Position numbers and translations under genes: made by a program. The notes beneath the pieces are model-generated. The model saw only the letters and a program-made list of their open reading frames with translations. It was not told the DNA's origin and searched no databases. Source: an uncultured Rhodospirillales bacterium (GTDB taxonomy: Bacteria; Pseudomonadota; Alphaproteobacteria; RF32; CAG-239). From it: a stretch of 64,000 nt of DNA. Numbering within the stretch: position 1 is the stretch's first letter; every line of letters begins with the position of its first letter. The stretch is taken from contig CACWLK010000012.1 in assembly GCA_902761715.1 (NCBI GenBank), positions 1 to 64,000 on the forward strand. The letters run 5' to 3'. This document shows positions 32,842 through 40,662 of this stretch, in pieces.

Positions 32842-33888
32842 ATGCTGAAAACAGCTGAAGCGGTGTCTATCGGCCACCCGGATAAAACAGCCGATTACAT
32901 TTCAAGTTACATTTTAGACAGACTTATCGAGCAGGATCCACGCGTTCATTACGCTGTGGAAGTTATGATCAAAGATAACTGCGTTATGCTCGGTGGTGAG
33001 GTCAAAGGTTCGGTAGATATGTCAGACATCGAAACATATGTCTGCAATGCCCTCCGAGAAATCGGTTATGATGAACATTACTCAGACATATGGAAAAATT
33101 ATGCCATAGATGTTCGACATATAGAGGTCATAAACAAAATCGGGGTCCAATCGGCCGACATTAACCAAGGTGTCGAGCGCGATGGATGGGGAGATCAAGG
33201 CGTGTTTGTGGGCTATGCCTGCAAAGGCCCGGCTCTCATCAACCGCGAGTTATGGCTGGCACGTAAACTAAATGATGCTCTTTATGAACATGCAAAGACA
33301 TCATCTAACCTTGGCCTCGACATAAAAACACAAATTACCATAGATGATGCAACCGGTGACATAGTGACGGCCATAGTTGCCATACCTATGTTAGAGCCGG
33401 AAGACATCAAACCATTTGTCGTTGATGCGCTCGGTCAAGAGCCAAAGTCCATCATCGTGAATGGCACAGGCATTTATCAATTCCATTCATCCATTGCTGA
33501 CTGTGGTATTACCGGTCGGAAATTGGCGTGCGACTTCTACTCTACCGCCTGTCCGATTGGCGGTGGTTCGCCATGGACCAAGGACCCGAGCAAGGCAGAC
33601 TTAACCTTGAATGTCTACGCCCGTTACCTTGCAACAGAACATCTTGGTGACAATGATGAGTGCTTCGTTTACCTTTCATCTTGCATTGGCAAGTCTGAAC
33701 TGCCCAGCGGCTTGATCCGGACCGTTAAGAACGGTGTTGTGACAAACAGTCCGCTTGTTTGCAACCAAAAACCGAACACATTAATCAAGTTCTTCGGCTT
33801 GGATCGACCGATCTACACCAAGTTATGTCGCAAGACTTTGCAGGCGTTGACGATCGTTCCGGTTCAGGATGACAAACTTGTTGCCTAA
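32842..33888 (+). CDS. Prophage-encoded S-adenosylmethionine synthetase
   Basis: A 348-aa methionine adenosyltransferase-like protein, shorter than the 384 aa of E. coli MetK. Visible signatures are SIGHPDKTADYISS (residues 9-22, with the catalytic His), GDQGVFVGYACKG near 116-128 and GGGSPWTKDPSKADLT near 236 (the third MetK signature, altered from GGGAFSGKDPTKVD). It makes SAM from ATP and methionine. It sits between phage replication genes and a DNA methyltransferase, so it probably feeds phage DNA methylation. A TATAAT at 32814-32819 may be its -10. AGGAG precedes the ATG. Confidence 0.88.
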   Translation: MLKTAEAVSIGHPDKTADYISSYILDRLIEQDPRVHYAVEVMIKDNCVMLGGEVKGSVDMSDIETYVCNALREIGYDEHYSDIWKNYAIDVRHIEVINKIGVQSADINQGVERDGWGDQGVFVGYACKGPALINRELWLARKLNDALYEHAKTSSNLGLDIKTQITIDDATGDIVTAIVAIPMLEPEDIKPFVVDALGQEPKSIIVNGTGIYQFHSSIADCGITGRKLACDFYSTACPIGGGSPWTKDPSKADLTLNVYARYLATEHLGDNDECFVYLSSCIGKSELPSGLIRTVKNGVVTNSPLVCNQKPNTLIKFFGLDRPIYTKLCRKTLQALTIVPVQDDKLVA

Positions 33889-33934
33889 CCCCGCAGTTTC
33901 CAGGAAGTTCCGCCAGTTGGTCGCTCAACTTCGA

Positions 33935-34005
33935 GCGGCCGAGGCCGGCGGGTCCTTCCTCGCTTCGGATCGTATGCGGGGCTCCAAGCCGCGGCATTTT
34001 TCTAG
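33935..34005 (+). other. GC-rich cos-like sequence
   Basis: Between metK and the methyltransferase lies a short GC-rich island. Its end (CGGGGC..CC..GCCGCGG.ATTTTTC, 33977-34002) has the same layout as lambda cosN (CGGGGC...CGCGGGTTTTCGC). Three perfect repeats follow, as the gpNu1-binding R sites follow cosN in lambda. Terminase lies 3.7 kb further on, so intervening genes would enter first on packaging. Confidence 0.4.
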
Positions 34006-34017
34006 CGAAACACAAAA

Positions 34018-34117
34018 ATTTTGGGTGGTCAGTGGTCACCTAAAAATACAGTAATATCAAGCACTTATAACAGCAACTTAAAATTTTGGGTGGTCACTTT
34101 ATTATTTTGGGTGGTCA
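34018..34117 (+). repeat. Three perfect 14-nt direct repeats (ATTTTGGGTGGTCA)
   Basis: Copies are at 34018-34031, 34083-34096 and 34104-34117, all 14 of 14 identical. The last two start 21 bases apart, two helical turns. A partial GTGGTCACC follows the first. They lie 35 bases before the methyltransferase ATG. They may be terminase-binding sites or operators. Confidence 0.9.
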
Positions 34118-34151
34118 CCCTTTGTTTTATTACACAAATTCAGGAGCAAAA

Positions 34152-35426
34152 ATGGAATTTCAACAGAACTTTCCAGTGGATAAACTTATCCCTTACGCAC
34201 GCAACTCGCGCACGCATAATGATGAACAAGTGGCGCAGATTATGGCCAGTATTAAGGAGTTCGGCTTTACTAACCCGATCCTTATCGGCTCGGATAACGT
34301 CATCATTGCCGGGCATGGCAGACTTTTGGCGGCCCAACGCCTGGGAATGACAGAAGTCCCAGTCATTGTCTTACCGGACTTAACCGAAACGCAACGCCGA
34401 GCATTGGTCATTGCCGATAACCGGATTGCCCTCAACGCCGGTTGGGATGAAAAGATGTTGGCGTTGGAAATCGGCGAGCTGAAGGACGAAGACTTTGACC
34501 TAACTAACCTCGGCTTTACCGATGATGAACTAAAGGCCCTCGAGAACTTTGGCGAAATTCAGGACACCGGTAACACCGAAGATGATGAGGTACCTGAGGC
34601 ACCGGTCGAACCTACCTCCAAGCATGGCGACGTTTGGCAGTTGGGAAACCACCGGTTGATGTGCGGCGACACGACCATGATAGACGATTTCAAAAAGTTA
34701 ATGCAAAACGACGTGGCCGACATGATCTTTACCGACCCGCCATACAATGTTAATTACGGCGCAACGATGAAAGACAAACTCCGTTATCACACCAGTCCGA
34801 ACCATGGCCGCACTATTATGAACGATAACCTGGGCGAAGATTTCGAGCAGTTCCTTTACGATGCCTGCACCAATATGCTGATGTATTGCAAAGGTGCCGC
34901 CTACGTTTGCATGAGTTCGTCCGAACTTCACACCCTTTACTCGGCATTTGTGAAAGCCGGCGGCAAATGGTCAACCTTTATCATTTGGGCCAAGAACACC
35001 TTTACCTTGGGCCGGGCTGACTATCAGCGGCAATATGAACCTATCCTCTACGGCTGGGTGAGCGACAAGCCTCACTATTGGTGTGGTGACCGGAACCAGT
35101 CCGACATTTGGGAATATAACAAGCCACAGCACAATGACCTGCATCCTACAATGAAACCGGTCGAGCTTGTTGAGCGCGCTATCAACAACAGTTCCAAGGT
35201 TGGCGAGATTGTTTTGGACGGATTTGGCGGTTCCGGGTCGACTTTAATCGCCTGTGAGAAGACCGGTCGAGTCGCAAGACTGATGGAATTGGACCCGAAA
35301 TACTGCGATGTTATCGTGAAAAGATGGGAAGATTGGACCGGAAAAAAGGCTGTTCTGTTAGAAAGTGGCGAAATATCAAAAAATAATGCAGAAACAAGCA
35401 CTTATAATGCAGAATTAACTGGATAA
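34152..35426 (+). CDS. ParB-domain DNA methyltransferase fusion
   Basis: 424 aa, ATG 34152 after AGGAG. Residues 1-100 form a ParB/Srx-type N-domain (VIIAGHGRLLAAQRLG; IADNRIALNAGW). The C-terminal half is a beta-class DNA methyltransferase: motif IV TDPPYNVNYG near 195 comes before motif I LDGFGGSGSTL near 357. DPPY favours N6-adenine methylation. No restriction enzyme lies nearby, so it probably protects phage DNA or regulates it. It lies next to the SAM synthetase. Such ParB-methylase fusions are common in phages; the target site is unknown. Confidence 0.9.
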   Translation: MEFQQNFPVDKLIPYARNSRTHNDEQVAQIMASIKEFGFTNPILIGSDNVIIAGHGRLLAAQRLGMTEVPVIVLPDLTETQRRALVIADNRIALNAGWDEKMLALEIGELKDEDFDLTNLGFTDDELKALENFGEIQDTGNTEDDEVPEAPVEPTSKHGDVWQLGNHRLMCGDTTMIDDFKKLMQNDVADMIFTDPPYNVNYGATMKDKLRYHTSPNHGRTIMNDNLGEDFEQFLYDACTNMLMYCKGAAYVCMSSSELHTLYSAFVKAGGKWSTFIIWAKNTFTLGRADYQRQYEPILYGWVSDKPHYWCGDRNQSDIWEYNKPQHNDLHPTMKPVELVERAINNSSKVGEIVLDGFGGSGSTLIACEKTGRVARLMELDPKYCDVIVKRWEDWTGKKAVLLESGEISKNNAETSTYNAELTG

Positions 35427-35483
35427 TTCTTCGAAAAAGAGCGTTCATTGACTTGTAAGATACAACAGCGAAAGGAAATTAAA

Positions 35484-35795
35484 ATGAAAACAGTTAAAAC
35501 TTACATGGTCCGCAAGCCAAGCGACCTCGACGAAGTAAAGAGCATAACCAGAGCCAACAGCGACAGACTTGAAACTGTGGCGGTGGTTGAAACCATTAAC
35601 CTGACACCGGCCGAACATAAAAGAGTATGCAAGAGCCCATTAAACGACTACGGCTTCTTAAAAGGCAAAGGCGGCTACTGTGATGAGCACGAATACCGCC
35701 AGGTGGTTGAGATAACAGCAGACGGCCAGCCGACACTCTACGCTGACCCGTCAGGATCAAGCTACTGCCGCTACTTAGGCATAGAGGTTAAATAA
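35484..35795 (+). CDS. Small phage protein, 103 aa (DUF6329-like)
   Basis: ATG 35484 follows AAAGGAAA. It contains VVETINLTPAEHKRVCKSPL and ends ADPSGSSYCRYLGIEV. The pattern recalls the DUF6329 family, assigned from memory only. It has no signal peptide and one or two Cys. It is the first of a run of five or six small same-strand genes between the methylase and a terminator. Role unknown. Confidence 0.55.
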   Translation: MKTVKTYMVRKPSDLDEVKSITRANSDRLETVAVVETINLTPAEHKRVCKSPLNDYGFLKGKGGYCDEHEYRQVVEITADGQPTLYADPSGSSYCRYLGIEVK

Positions 35796-35805
35796 GGAGG
35801 TCGCC

Positions 35806-36102
35806 ATGATGAACAAAAAAGAAAACCTGAACCAAGCCTTTAAGGAACTCCGCAAGCTCGGATACTTCGCAAGACAAAACTTTATGTGCTGTCAGTCCTG
35901 CGCTTGGGCCGCGGTACCAATGCATGCCAAAAAGGTGGTCTTTTATCACAAGCAAGATGCCGACCAGTTAAACGATACCGGTGAATGCTTCCTCGCCTGG
36001 TCCGGTGACCGGGACGAAATCGCCGAAGTCCTGGAACGCAACGGGGTCTTAAAAACAAAACCCGAGAACGAAGCCAAAAGATTTGAAATCAGCATTAACT
36101 AG
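35806..36102 (+). CDS. Small phage protein with CCQSC motif (DUF6891-like)
   Basis: 98 aa. AAGGAGG lies 5 bases before ATG 35806. The key segment YFARQNFMCCQSCAWAAVP and the later GECFLAWSGD resemble the DUF6891 family seen in phages and plasmids, from memory. Clustered Cys could bind metal. It follows the 103-aa gene after 10 bases. Function unknown. Confidence 0.6.
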   Translation: MMNKKENLNQAFKELRKLGYFARQNFMCCQSCAWAAVPMHAKKVVFYHKQDADQLNDTGECFLAWSGDRDEIAEVLERNGVLKTKPENEAKRFEISIN

Positions 36103-36114
36103 AAAGGAAAAACA

Positions 36115-36606
36115 ATGACTGAGATTTTAAAGACACAAAACAAAACCTGGGGATTTTGGGGAACCGCCAGCAACCATATAGAACATAAAAAGGAAATGCA
36201 GGCATTTTGGGATAAGGCCGCCGAGATAATCCAATCCAAGGGCTTAACCCCGCAACAAACCCTAGGCCTAATGGACAGCCGCTGGGGCCGCCACATCGCT
36301 GACGAGTTCGCCGAGGAGCTCAGCACCAACTTGGAAACATTCGCCTCGGTATTTAAAAGGCAAATGAGCACGATCCGCCTGATTAAAGAATACCGCTACT
36401 ATGTGGACCCGAAAGCATTCCCGGACGTAAAGCCACGCGCTTATGAGAACTTCGCCAAGGATTTAACCAAACTCTGCAAGACTTACGGCGTAACGATAAA
36501 GTGCATCGGCGGTGTGGTCCTGCACTCACAAGACGAAATGAAAAAGCTCCTGGGTTACAGCTCAGACCTGGACAGCGGCGACATATTACCGATTTGGAGG
36601 GATTAA
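36115..36606 (+). CDS. Hypothetical phage protein, 163 aa
   Basis: Unrecognised. It starts 12 bases after the CCQSC gene with an AGAAAGGAAA site. The N-terminal region is Trp-rich (TWGFWGTASNHIEHKKEMQAF in part), the middle is helical and charged, and the end holds TIKCIGGVVLHSQDEM. No catalytic motif is obvious. It is probably an early accessory gene acting on the host, by position only. Confidence 0.5.
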   Translation: MTEILKTQNKTWGFWGTASNHIEHKKEMQAFWDKAAEIIQSKGLTPQQTLGLMDSRWGRHIADEFAEELSTNLETFASVFKRQMSTIRLIKEYRYYVDPKAFPDVKPRAYENFAKDLTKLCKTYGVTIKCIGGVVLHSQDEMKKLLGYSSDLDSGDILPIWRD

Positions 36607-36607
36607 A

Positions 36608-36979
36608 ATGTATCAAGAAGTACCTGAAGATTTAATGGTCAAAATTAAAAAGGCCGCCGGCACTATTAACGAACACAACTGTGCGGTTGATACCATGCTT
36701 ATCGCTGTTGGAGAAAAATATTATGGTTATCAACCCCAACCTCAGCCGAAGAAAAAGAAATACTGCCAAGTAGCAGATAAGCGGCTGGAGGAACTGAGCC
36801 ACACGTTCAACGAGGTCCATGACGGACTGGCAAAAGAGAACATCGAACTCTTGGTTTGCTTTGTGGCTCTAAAAGACGGCGGTGCAACGGTTTTCGTATC
36901 TCAAGAAGCCGTTAACCGCCGCCTTGACGTATTTAACGAACTTAAAAAAATGGAGGAACAGCATGCCAAAATATCCTGA
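36608..36979 (+). CDS. Hypothetical phage protein, 123 aa
   Basis: Unrecognised. It begins 1 base after the previous stop and overlaps the next gene by 17 bases. It contains a short Gln/Pro/Lys linker (YQPQPQPKKKKYC) between two helical parts. No motif is recognised. Confidence 0.5.
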   Translation: MYQEVPEDLMVKIKKAAGTINEHNCAVDTMLIAVGEKYYGYQPQPQPKKKKYCQVADKRLEELSHTFNEVHDGLAKENIELLVCFVALKDGGATVFVSQEAVNRRLDVFNELKKMEEQHAKIS

Positions 36980-37160
36980 TATTACGGTCCAGCTGACCGG
37001 TAAAGACGGCAACGCATTTAATATATTAGGTATATGTTTACAGGCTATGCGCCGGGCCGGACTAAGCCAAGAAGAACGCGATGCCTTTCAGGCGGAAGCG
37101 ACCTCAGGCAATTACGACCACTTACTTGCTACCTGCATGGAATGGTTTAACGTCGAATAA
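36963..37160 (+). CDS. Small hypothetical phage protein, 65 aa
   Basis: ATG 36963 follows TGGAGGA. The product (MPKYPDITVQLTGKDGNAF...; ICLQAMRRAGLSQEERDAF) is compact and helix-rich. Similar short proteins with this beginning are frequent in phage genomes, but no function is known to me. It is the last gene before a terminator. Confidence 0.6.
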   Translation: MPKYPDITVQLTGKDGNAFNILGICLQAMRRAGLSQEERDAFQAEATSGNYDHLLATCMEWFNVE

Positions 37161-37165
37161 TTGGA

Positions 37166-37207
37166 AATAAAAAAACTGGGATTTTTTGAAAAATCCTAGT
37201 TTTTTTT
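37166..37207. terminator. Intrinsic terminator
   Basis: The near-perfect stem AAAAAACTGGGATTTTT / AAAAATCCTAGTTTTTT around TG lies between convergent genes. It ends the early operon and can also serve the DUF3489 gene. Confidence 0.85.
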
Positions 37208-37222
37208 GTAAAATCTTAGTCG

Positions 37223-37582
37223 CTATGCGTTGGCCTTAAGGTAATAAGTCCGAACCCCGTCTTTCTTTTCGGAGGCGATGGTTGTCTTTGTCTTTTTGGC
37301 ATACAGCGACATCGCACCGCGGATCGAGTTTTCTTTCCATCCGAGGGCTTCGGCCATCTCTTTTAAGGTAGCTCCTTCCGGGCGGCTGAGCATAACAACC
37401 ATAAAGGCTGTTTTGTCGCGACCGTCAATCTTAACCGGTTGCGGCTGTGCGACCGTTGGCTCCGGCTCGGCTACCTTGGCCAGGGTTTCGGTCAGGATAT
37501 TACCTAACTCTTTATCAGTAATACTGGAGGTTGATTTTTTAGTTGTAGTCTTAGCTACTGGTTTTTTCTTTTGTGTTGTCAT
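37223..37582 (-). CDS. DUF3489 family protein
   Basis: 119 aa, on the strand opposite to its neighbours. A Lys/Thr-rich tail (KKKPVAKTTTKKSTSS) precedes a winged-helix-like domain with LSRPEGATLKEMAEALGWK, SIRGAMSLYAKK and DGVRTYYL, the pattern of DUF3489. It is probably a small DNA-binding protein. The divergent position just before the terminase genes would suit a regulator of the late operon or a moron; this is inferred. Confidence 0.8.
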   Translation of the reverse strand: MTTQKKKPVAKTTTKKSTSSITDKELGNILTETLAKVAEPEPTVAQPQPVKIDGRDKTAFMVVMLSRPEGATLKEMAEALGWKENSIRGAMSLYAKKTKTTIASEKKDGVRTYYLKANA

Positions 37583-37672
37583 TTTTTTATCCTTTCTATC
37601 TGGTTAACACAACACAATGAATGCTTGGAATAAAAGATTAGTCCAGTAAATAATGCAAGAAAGTGAAGAAAT

Positions 37673-38182
37673 ATGGCAAATAAAGTATCAATGCGGGAAT
37701 ATGCGCGACTTAGGGGCGTAAATTTAAGCGCAGTTCAGAACGCAATCAAGTCCGGCCGCATTCATACCGAGCCTGATGGCAAAATAGACGTGGAGGAAGC
37801 CAATCGGGACTGGTTCATCAATACCGACCAGTCAAAACAGCGTAAACCCGACCCGATATTTGAATCTCAGATTGAAAGCCGACCCAATAACATGGGAACC
37901 TTTCAACAGGCCAAAACGGCCGATATTTATTACCGGGCCATGATCGCCAAGGCAAAACTTCGGGTTTTGAATGGCGAAGTCGTAGATAAAAAAAAAGCCG
38001 CACAGTACGCATACACATTGGGCCGCTCCATCAGAGATCTGATGTTGAGCTTTCCGGTGCGCTACGGTGCGATTATTGCTTCCGAGCTGAATACGGATGA
38101 ACACACAACAACATTGATTTTGGAGAAATATATCAGTGAACTCCTTTCAAACAGCGAAGAACTCCTCAATCGAAACCTTTGA
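37673..38182 (+). CDS. Terminase small subunit (gpNu1-like)
   Basis: 169 aa. The N-terminal winged-helix DNA-binding part reads VSMREYARLRGVNLSAVQNA and KSGRIHTEPDGKIDVEEANR, the Nu1-type pattern. The C-terminal helices (KAAQYAYTLGRSIRDLML) would contact the large subunit. It recognises phage DNA and starts packaging. The large-subunit gene overlaps its 3' end by 47 bases. Confidence 0.8.
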   Translation: MANKVSMREYARLRGVNLSAVQNAIKSGRIHTEPDGKIDVEEANRDWFINTDQSKQRKPDPIFESQIESRPNNMGTFQQAKTADIYYRAMIAKAKLRVLNGEVVDKKKAAQYAYTLGRSIRDLMLSFPVRYGAIIASELNTDEHTTTLILEKYISELLSNSEELLNRNL

Positions 38183-40076
38183 TTTGCAGGGTTTTATTGC
38201 ATCAGAGATATTCCGGGGATTAGAACCGGACAGCTATATGTCGGTGTCGGACTGGGCTGATGCGTACCGGACCTTGTCGTCAAAGTCGGCCGCAGAACCC
38301 GGTCGCTGGCGTACCAAACGTACACCTTACCTGAAGGAGATAATGGACTGCCTGTCGCCAAGGTCGCCAATTCAAAAAGTCGTCTTTATGAAAGGCGCAC
38401 AGATCGGCGGCACCGAATGCGGCAATAACTGGATCGGTTACATCATTCACAAGGCTCCCGGTCCGATTATGGCTATCTCGCCGACTGTGGAAATGGCCAA
38501 GCGTAACTCGCGCCAGCGTATTGACCCGCTGATTGAGGACTGTCCGACACTTAAAAACCTGGTCAGTTCTGCCCGGTCACGCGATAAAGGAAACACGATG
38601 CTGTCAAAGGACTTCCAAGGCGGTGTGTTGGTGATGACCGGTGCGAATTCAGCCGTTGGGCTTCGTTCCATGCCGGCCCGATACCTGTTTATGGACGAGA
38701 TTGACGGTTATCCGGCAGATATCGAGGGCGAAGGTGATCCAATCCTGCTGGCAGAGCGAAGAACAGCGACATTTAACACCAAGAAAAAGATATTCCTGGT
38801 TTCAACGCCGACAATAAAGGGAGTTTCGGCCATTGAGCGCGAGTTCTCGCACTCGGACCAAAGATTTTATAAACTTCCTTGCCCGTTCTGTGGCGGTTTT
38901 CAGGCCCTTAAATGGGAACAAATCCGGCCACAAGAAAACGGCGTTGTCTTTTATGAATGCGAGCATTGCCACAAGCTGATAGCGGAACATTATAAAACAC
39001 AGATGCTTGAAGCCGGCCACTGGGAAGCAACATCGGAATCTATTGACGGCCTGACCGCAGGCTTTCATCTGTCCTCGCTTTACTCCCCGGTCGGGTGGCT
39101 GTCCTGGGCTGAATGCGTGCAAATTTACGAAAAAGCCAAGAAAGATGCCACGCTGATGCAAGGCTTCCGGAATACGATTTTAGGTGAAACCTACGAGCAA
39201 GAAAGCGAGGCTCCGGAATGGCAACGGCTCTATGAAACTCGGGAAAATTACCCGATGGGTGTCGTGCCGCGCGATGGCTTATTCCTGACCGCCGGTGTGG
39301 ATATTCAAAAGAACCGTATTGAATGTGAGGTTGTTGCTTGGGGGCGGCAAAAACAAAGCTGGTCCGTTGACTATTATGTATTAGACGGCGACACCGCTAA
39401 GCCCGAGGTTTGGAGTAAACTCGCCGATGTGGTCAATAAGGACTACCCACACGAAAGCGGGATCACAATGCCGATCCGGGTGATGTGCGTTGACTCCGGT
39501 TATGCCACGCAGGACGTTTACACCTTTGTCCGCCAGTTTAACCAGGCTGTTTGGGGTGGTAACGGTGCCAGGGCCAATGCGCCAAGGACTGTTGTTGCCA
39601 TCAAAGGTCAAAGCCGCGATACAGCGATGATCCTCTCAACCTCTAAGGCTGATACGAAAAAGAAAGGCCTGAAGGTGTGGAACGTGTCCGGTCCGGTGAT
39701 TAAAACAGAGCTTTACCGGTGGCTAAAGATGGAACGTGTGGGCGAAGATGCCTCTCAGTTTGGCCGCTGTTACTTCCCGGCTTATGCAGAGGAGTATTTC
39801 AAACAGCTGACGGCTGAACGTCAGGTGGTTAAGGTCAGCAACGGTTATCCAAAGTCAGTTTGGGAAAAAGACCCGACCCGGAGAAACGAAGCGTTGGACT
39901 GCCGCGTGTATGCGCGTGCCGGTGCGGCGATTTATGGACTTGACCGGATATCTGAGCGCGGCTGGCAAGAGCTTGAATCGGCTATTCCAACCAAAACAAC
40001 CGAAAAGGTAAAGATTAAAAAGCAACCGAAATTTGTTCAAATTCAACCAACAAAGGTAAATGACCCATGGCTATAA
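38136..40076 (+). CDS. Terminase large subunit (gpA family)
   Basis: A 646-aa packaging ATPase/nuclease of the lambda gpA class. The GTG start at 38136 with GGAG 10 bases upstream keeps the family's N-terminal (VSDWADAYRTLSSKSAAEPG). A Walker-A-like FMKGAQIGGTE is near 86 and Walker B YLFMDEID near 185. A CPFCGG / CEHCHK zinc-like pair is near 250-285. The nuclease half contains GVDIQKNRIECEVVAW and CVDSGYATQDV. gpA-type enzymes usually cut at cos sites. Confidence 0.95.
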   Translation: MNSFQTAKNSSIETFDLQGFIASEIFRGLEPDSYMSVSDWADAYRTLSSKSAAEPGRWRTKRTPYLKEIMDCLSPRSPIQKVVFMKGAQIGGTECGNNWIGYIIHKAPGPIMAISPTVEMAKRNSRQRIDPLIEDCPTLKNLVSSARSRDKGNTMLSKDFQGGVLVMTGANSAVGLRSMPARYLFMDEIDGYPADIEGEGDPILLAERRTATFNTKKKIFLVSTPTIKGVSAIEREFSHSDQRFYKLPCPFCGGFQALKWEQIRPQENGVVFYECEHCHKLIAEHYKTQMLEAGHWEATSESIDGLTAGFHLSSLYSPVGWLSWAECVQIYEKAKKDATLMQGFRNTILGETYEQESEAPEWQRLYETRENYPMGVVPRDGLFLTAGVDIQKNRIECEVVAWGRQKQSWSVDYYVLDGDTAKPEVWSKLADVVNKDYPHESGITMPIRVMCVDSGYATQDVYTFVRQFNQAVWGGNGARANAPRTVVAIKGQSRDTAMILSTSKADTKKKGLKVWNVSGPVIKTELYRWLKMERVGEDASQFGRCYFPAYAEEYFKQLTAERQVVKVSNGYPKSVWEKDPTRRNEALDCRVYARAGAAIYGLDRISERGWQELESAIPTKTTEKVKIKKQPKFVQIQPTKVNDPWL

Positions 40077-40303
40077 ATGTAGAAATTTTGAAAACAAGGC
40101 TGGCTGAGGCTGAGGAAGCCTACCATAAATTGATGATCGGCGAAAAGGAAGTCTCGGTCAGCGTTGGCAACTTTGGCACAACAACCTATAATCAAGCGAG
40201 CCGGACAGCTCTTGAAAGCTACATCAGCTCTCTTAAATCACAAATTGCCGCGGCTGAAGGAACACCAACCTGCCGCCGCCGGATTATGAAAGTGAGTTTT
40301 TGA
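40067..40303 (+). CDS. gpW-like head-tail joining protein
   Basis: 78 aa, overlapping the terminase by 10 bases. The helical LKTRLAEAEEAYHKLMIGEK, then SVSVGNFGTTTYNQAS and ALESYISSLKSQIAAA, match the small gpW/gp25-type stopper that stabilises packaged DNA and provides the tail attachment. Length is as usual. Confidence 0.88.
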   Translation: MAINVEILKTRLAEAEEAYHKLMIGEKEVSVSVGNFGTTTYNQASRTALESYISSLKSQIAAAEGTPTCRRRIMKVSF

Positions 40304-40304
40304 C

Positions 40305-40604
40305 TTATTTTGGGAATTTAATGGTTATGCTATCCTCTCCGTTAATCTCGACTTCTCGAGTCACTGCGACACTCTCTTGTCCAAATACAATTTTAATTTT
40401 TCCTTTTTTAGAGGCTAACTCTAGATCAAAAATTCTTTCATTGGGATTTGGATGAAAAACTCCTTTGCCTCGTTCATTGGCATTACACAAAATATCCTTT
40501 TGTGATGACAAAATTCTTAATCCAGTATTATTTGAAAAGTCCCCGGAATTGAGTATGTCAGCAACAAAGTCCTCTAATTGAATAGTCAGTACTACTTTAT
40601 GCAT
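40305..40604 (-). CDS. Moron-like gene on the opposite strand, 99 aa
   Basis: Unrecognised. It is inserted between gpW and portal and reads against all neighbouring genes. It starts at ATG 40604 with GAGAGG, has its own promoter and is AT-richer than the structural genes. The predicted protein is a small beta-rich soluble protein (FHPNPNERIFDLELASKKGK). Independent genes of this kind in phage structural operons are often expressed from the prophage and alter the host. This gene's function is unknown. Confidence 0.65.
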   Translation of the reverse strand: MHKVVLTIQLEDFVADILNSGDFSNNTGLRILSSQKDILCNANERGKGVFHPNPNERIFDLELASKKGKIKIVFGQESVAVTREVEINGEDSITIKFPK

Positions 40605-40624
40605 AAAAACCTCTCTTCAAGTCT

Positions 40625-40653
40625 ATTTTATACCATTCACACAATTTAATCAA
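40625..40653 (-). promoter_or_regulatory. Promoter of the antisense moron
   Basis: On the minus strand TTGATT (40648-40653), 17 bases, TAAAAT (40625-40630). An overlapping extended -10 (TGGTATAAA) is also present. It lies 21 bases before the ATG at 40604. Confidence 0.6.
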
Positions 40654-40662
40654 GGAAAATCA

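Noticed and set aside
33785-34054. Short open frames in the GC-rich stretch after metK
   Set aside because: They overlap on both strands in the cos-like sequence and lack ribosome sites.
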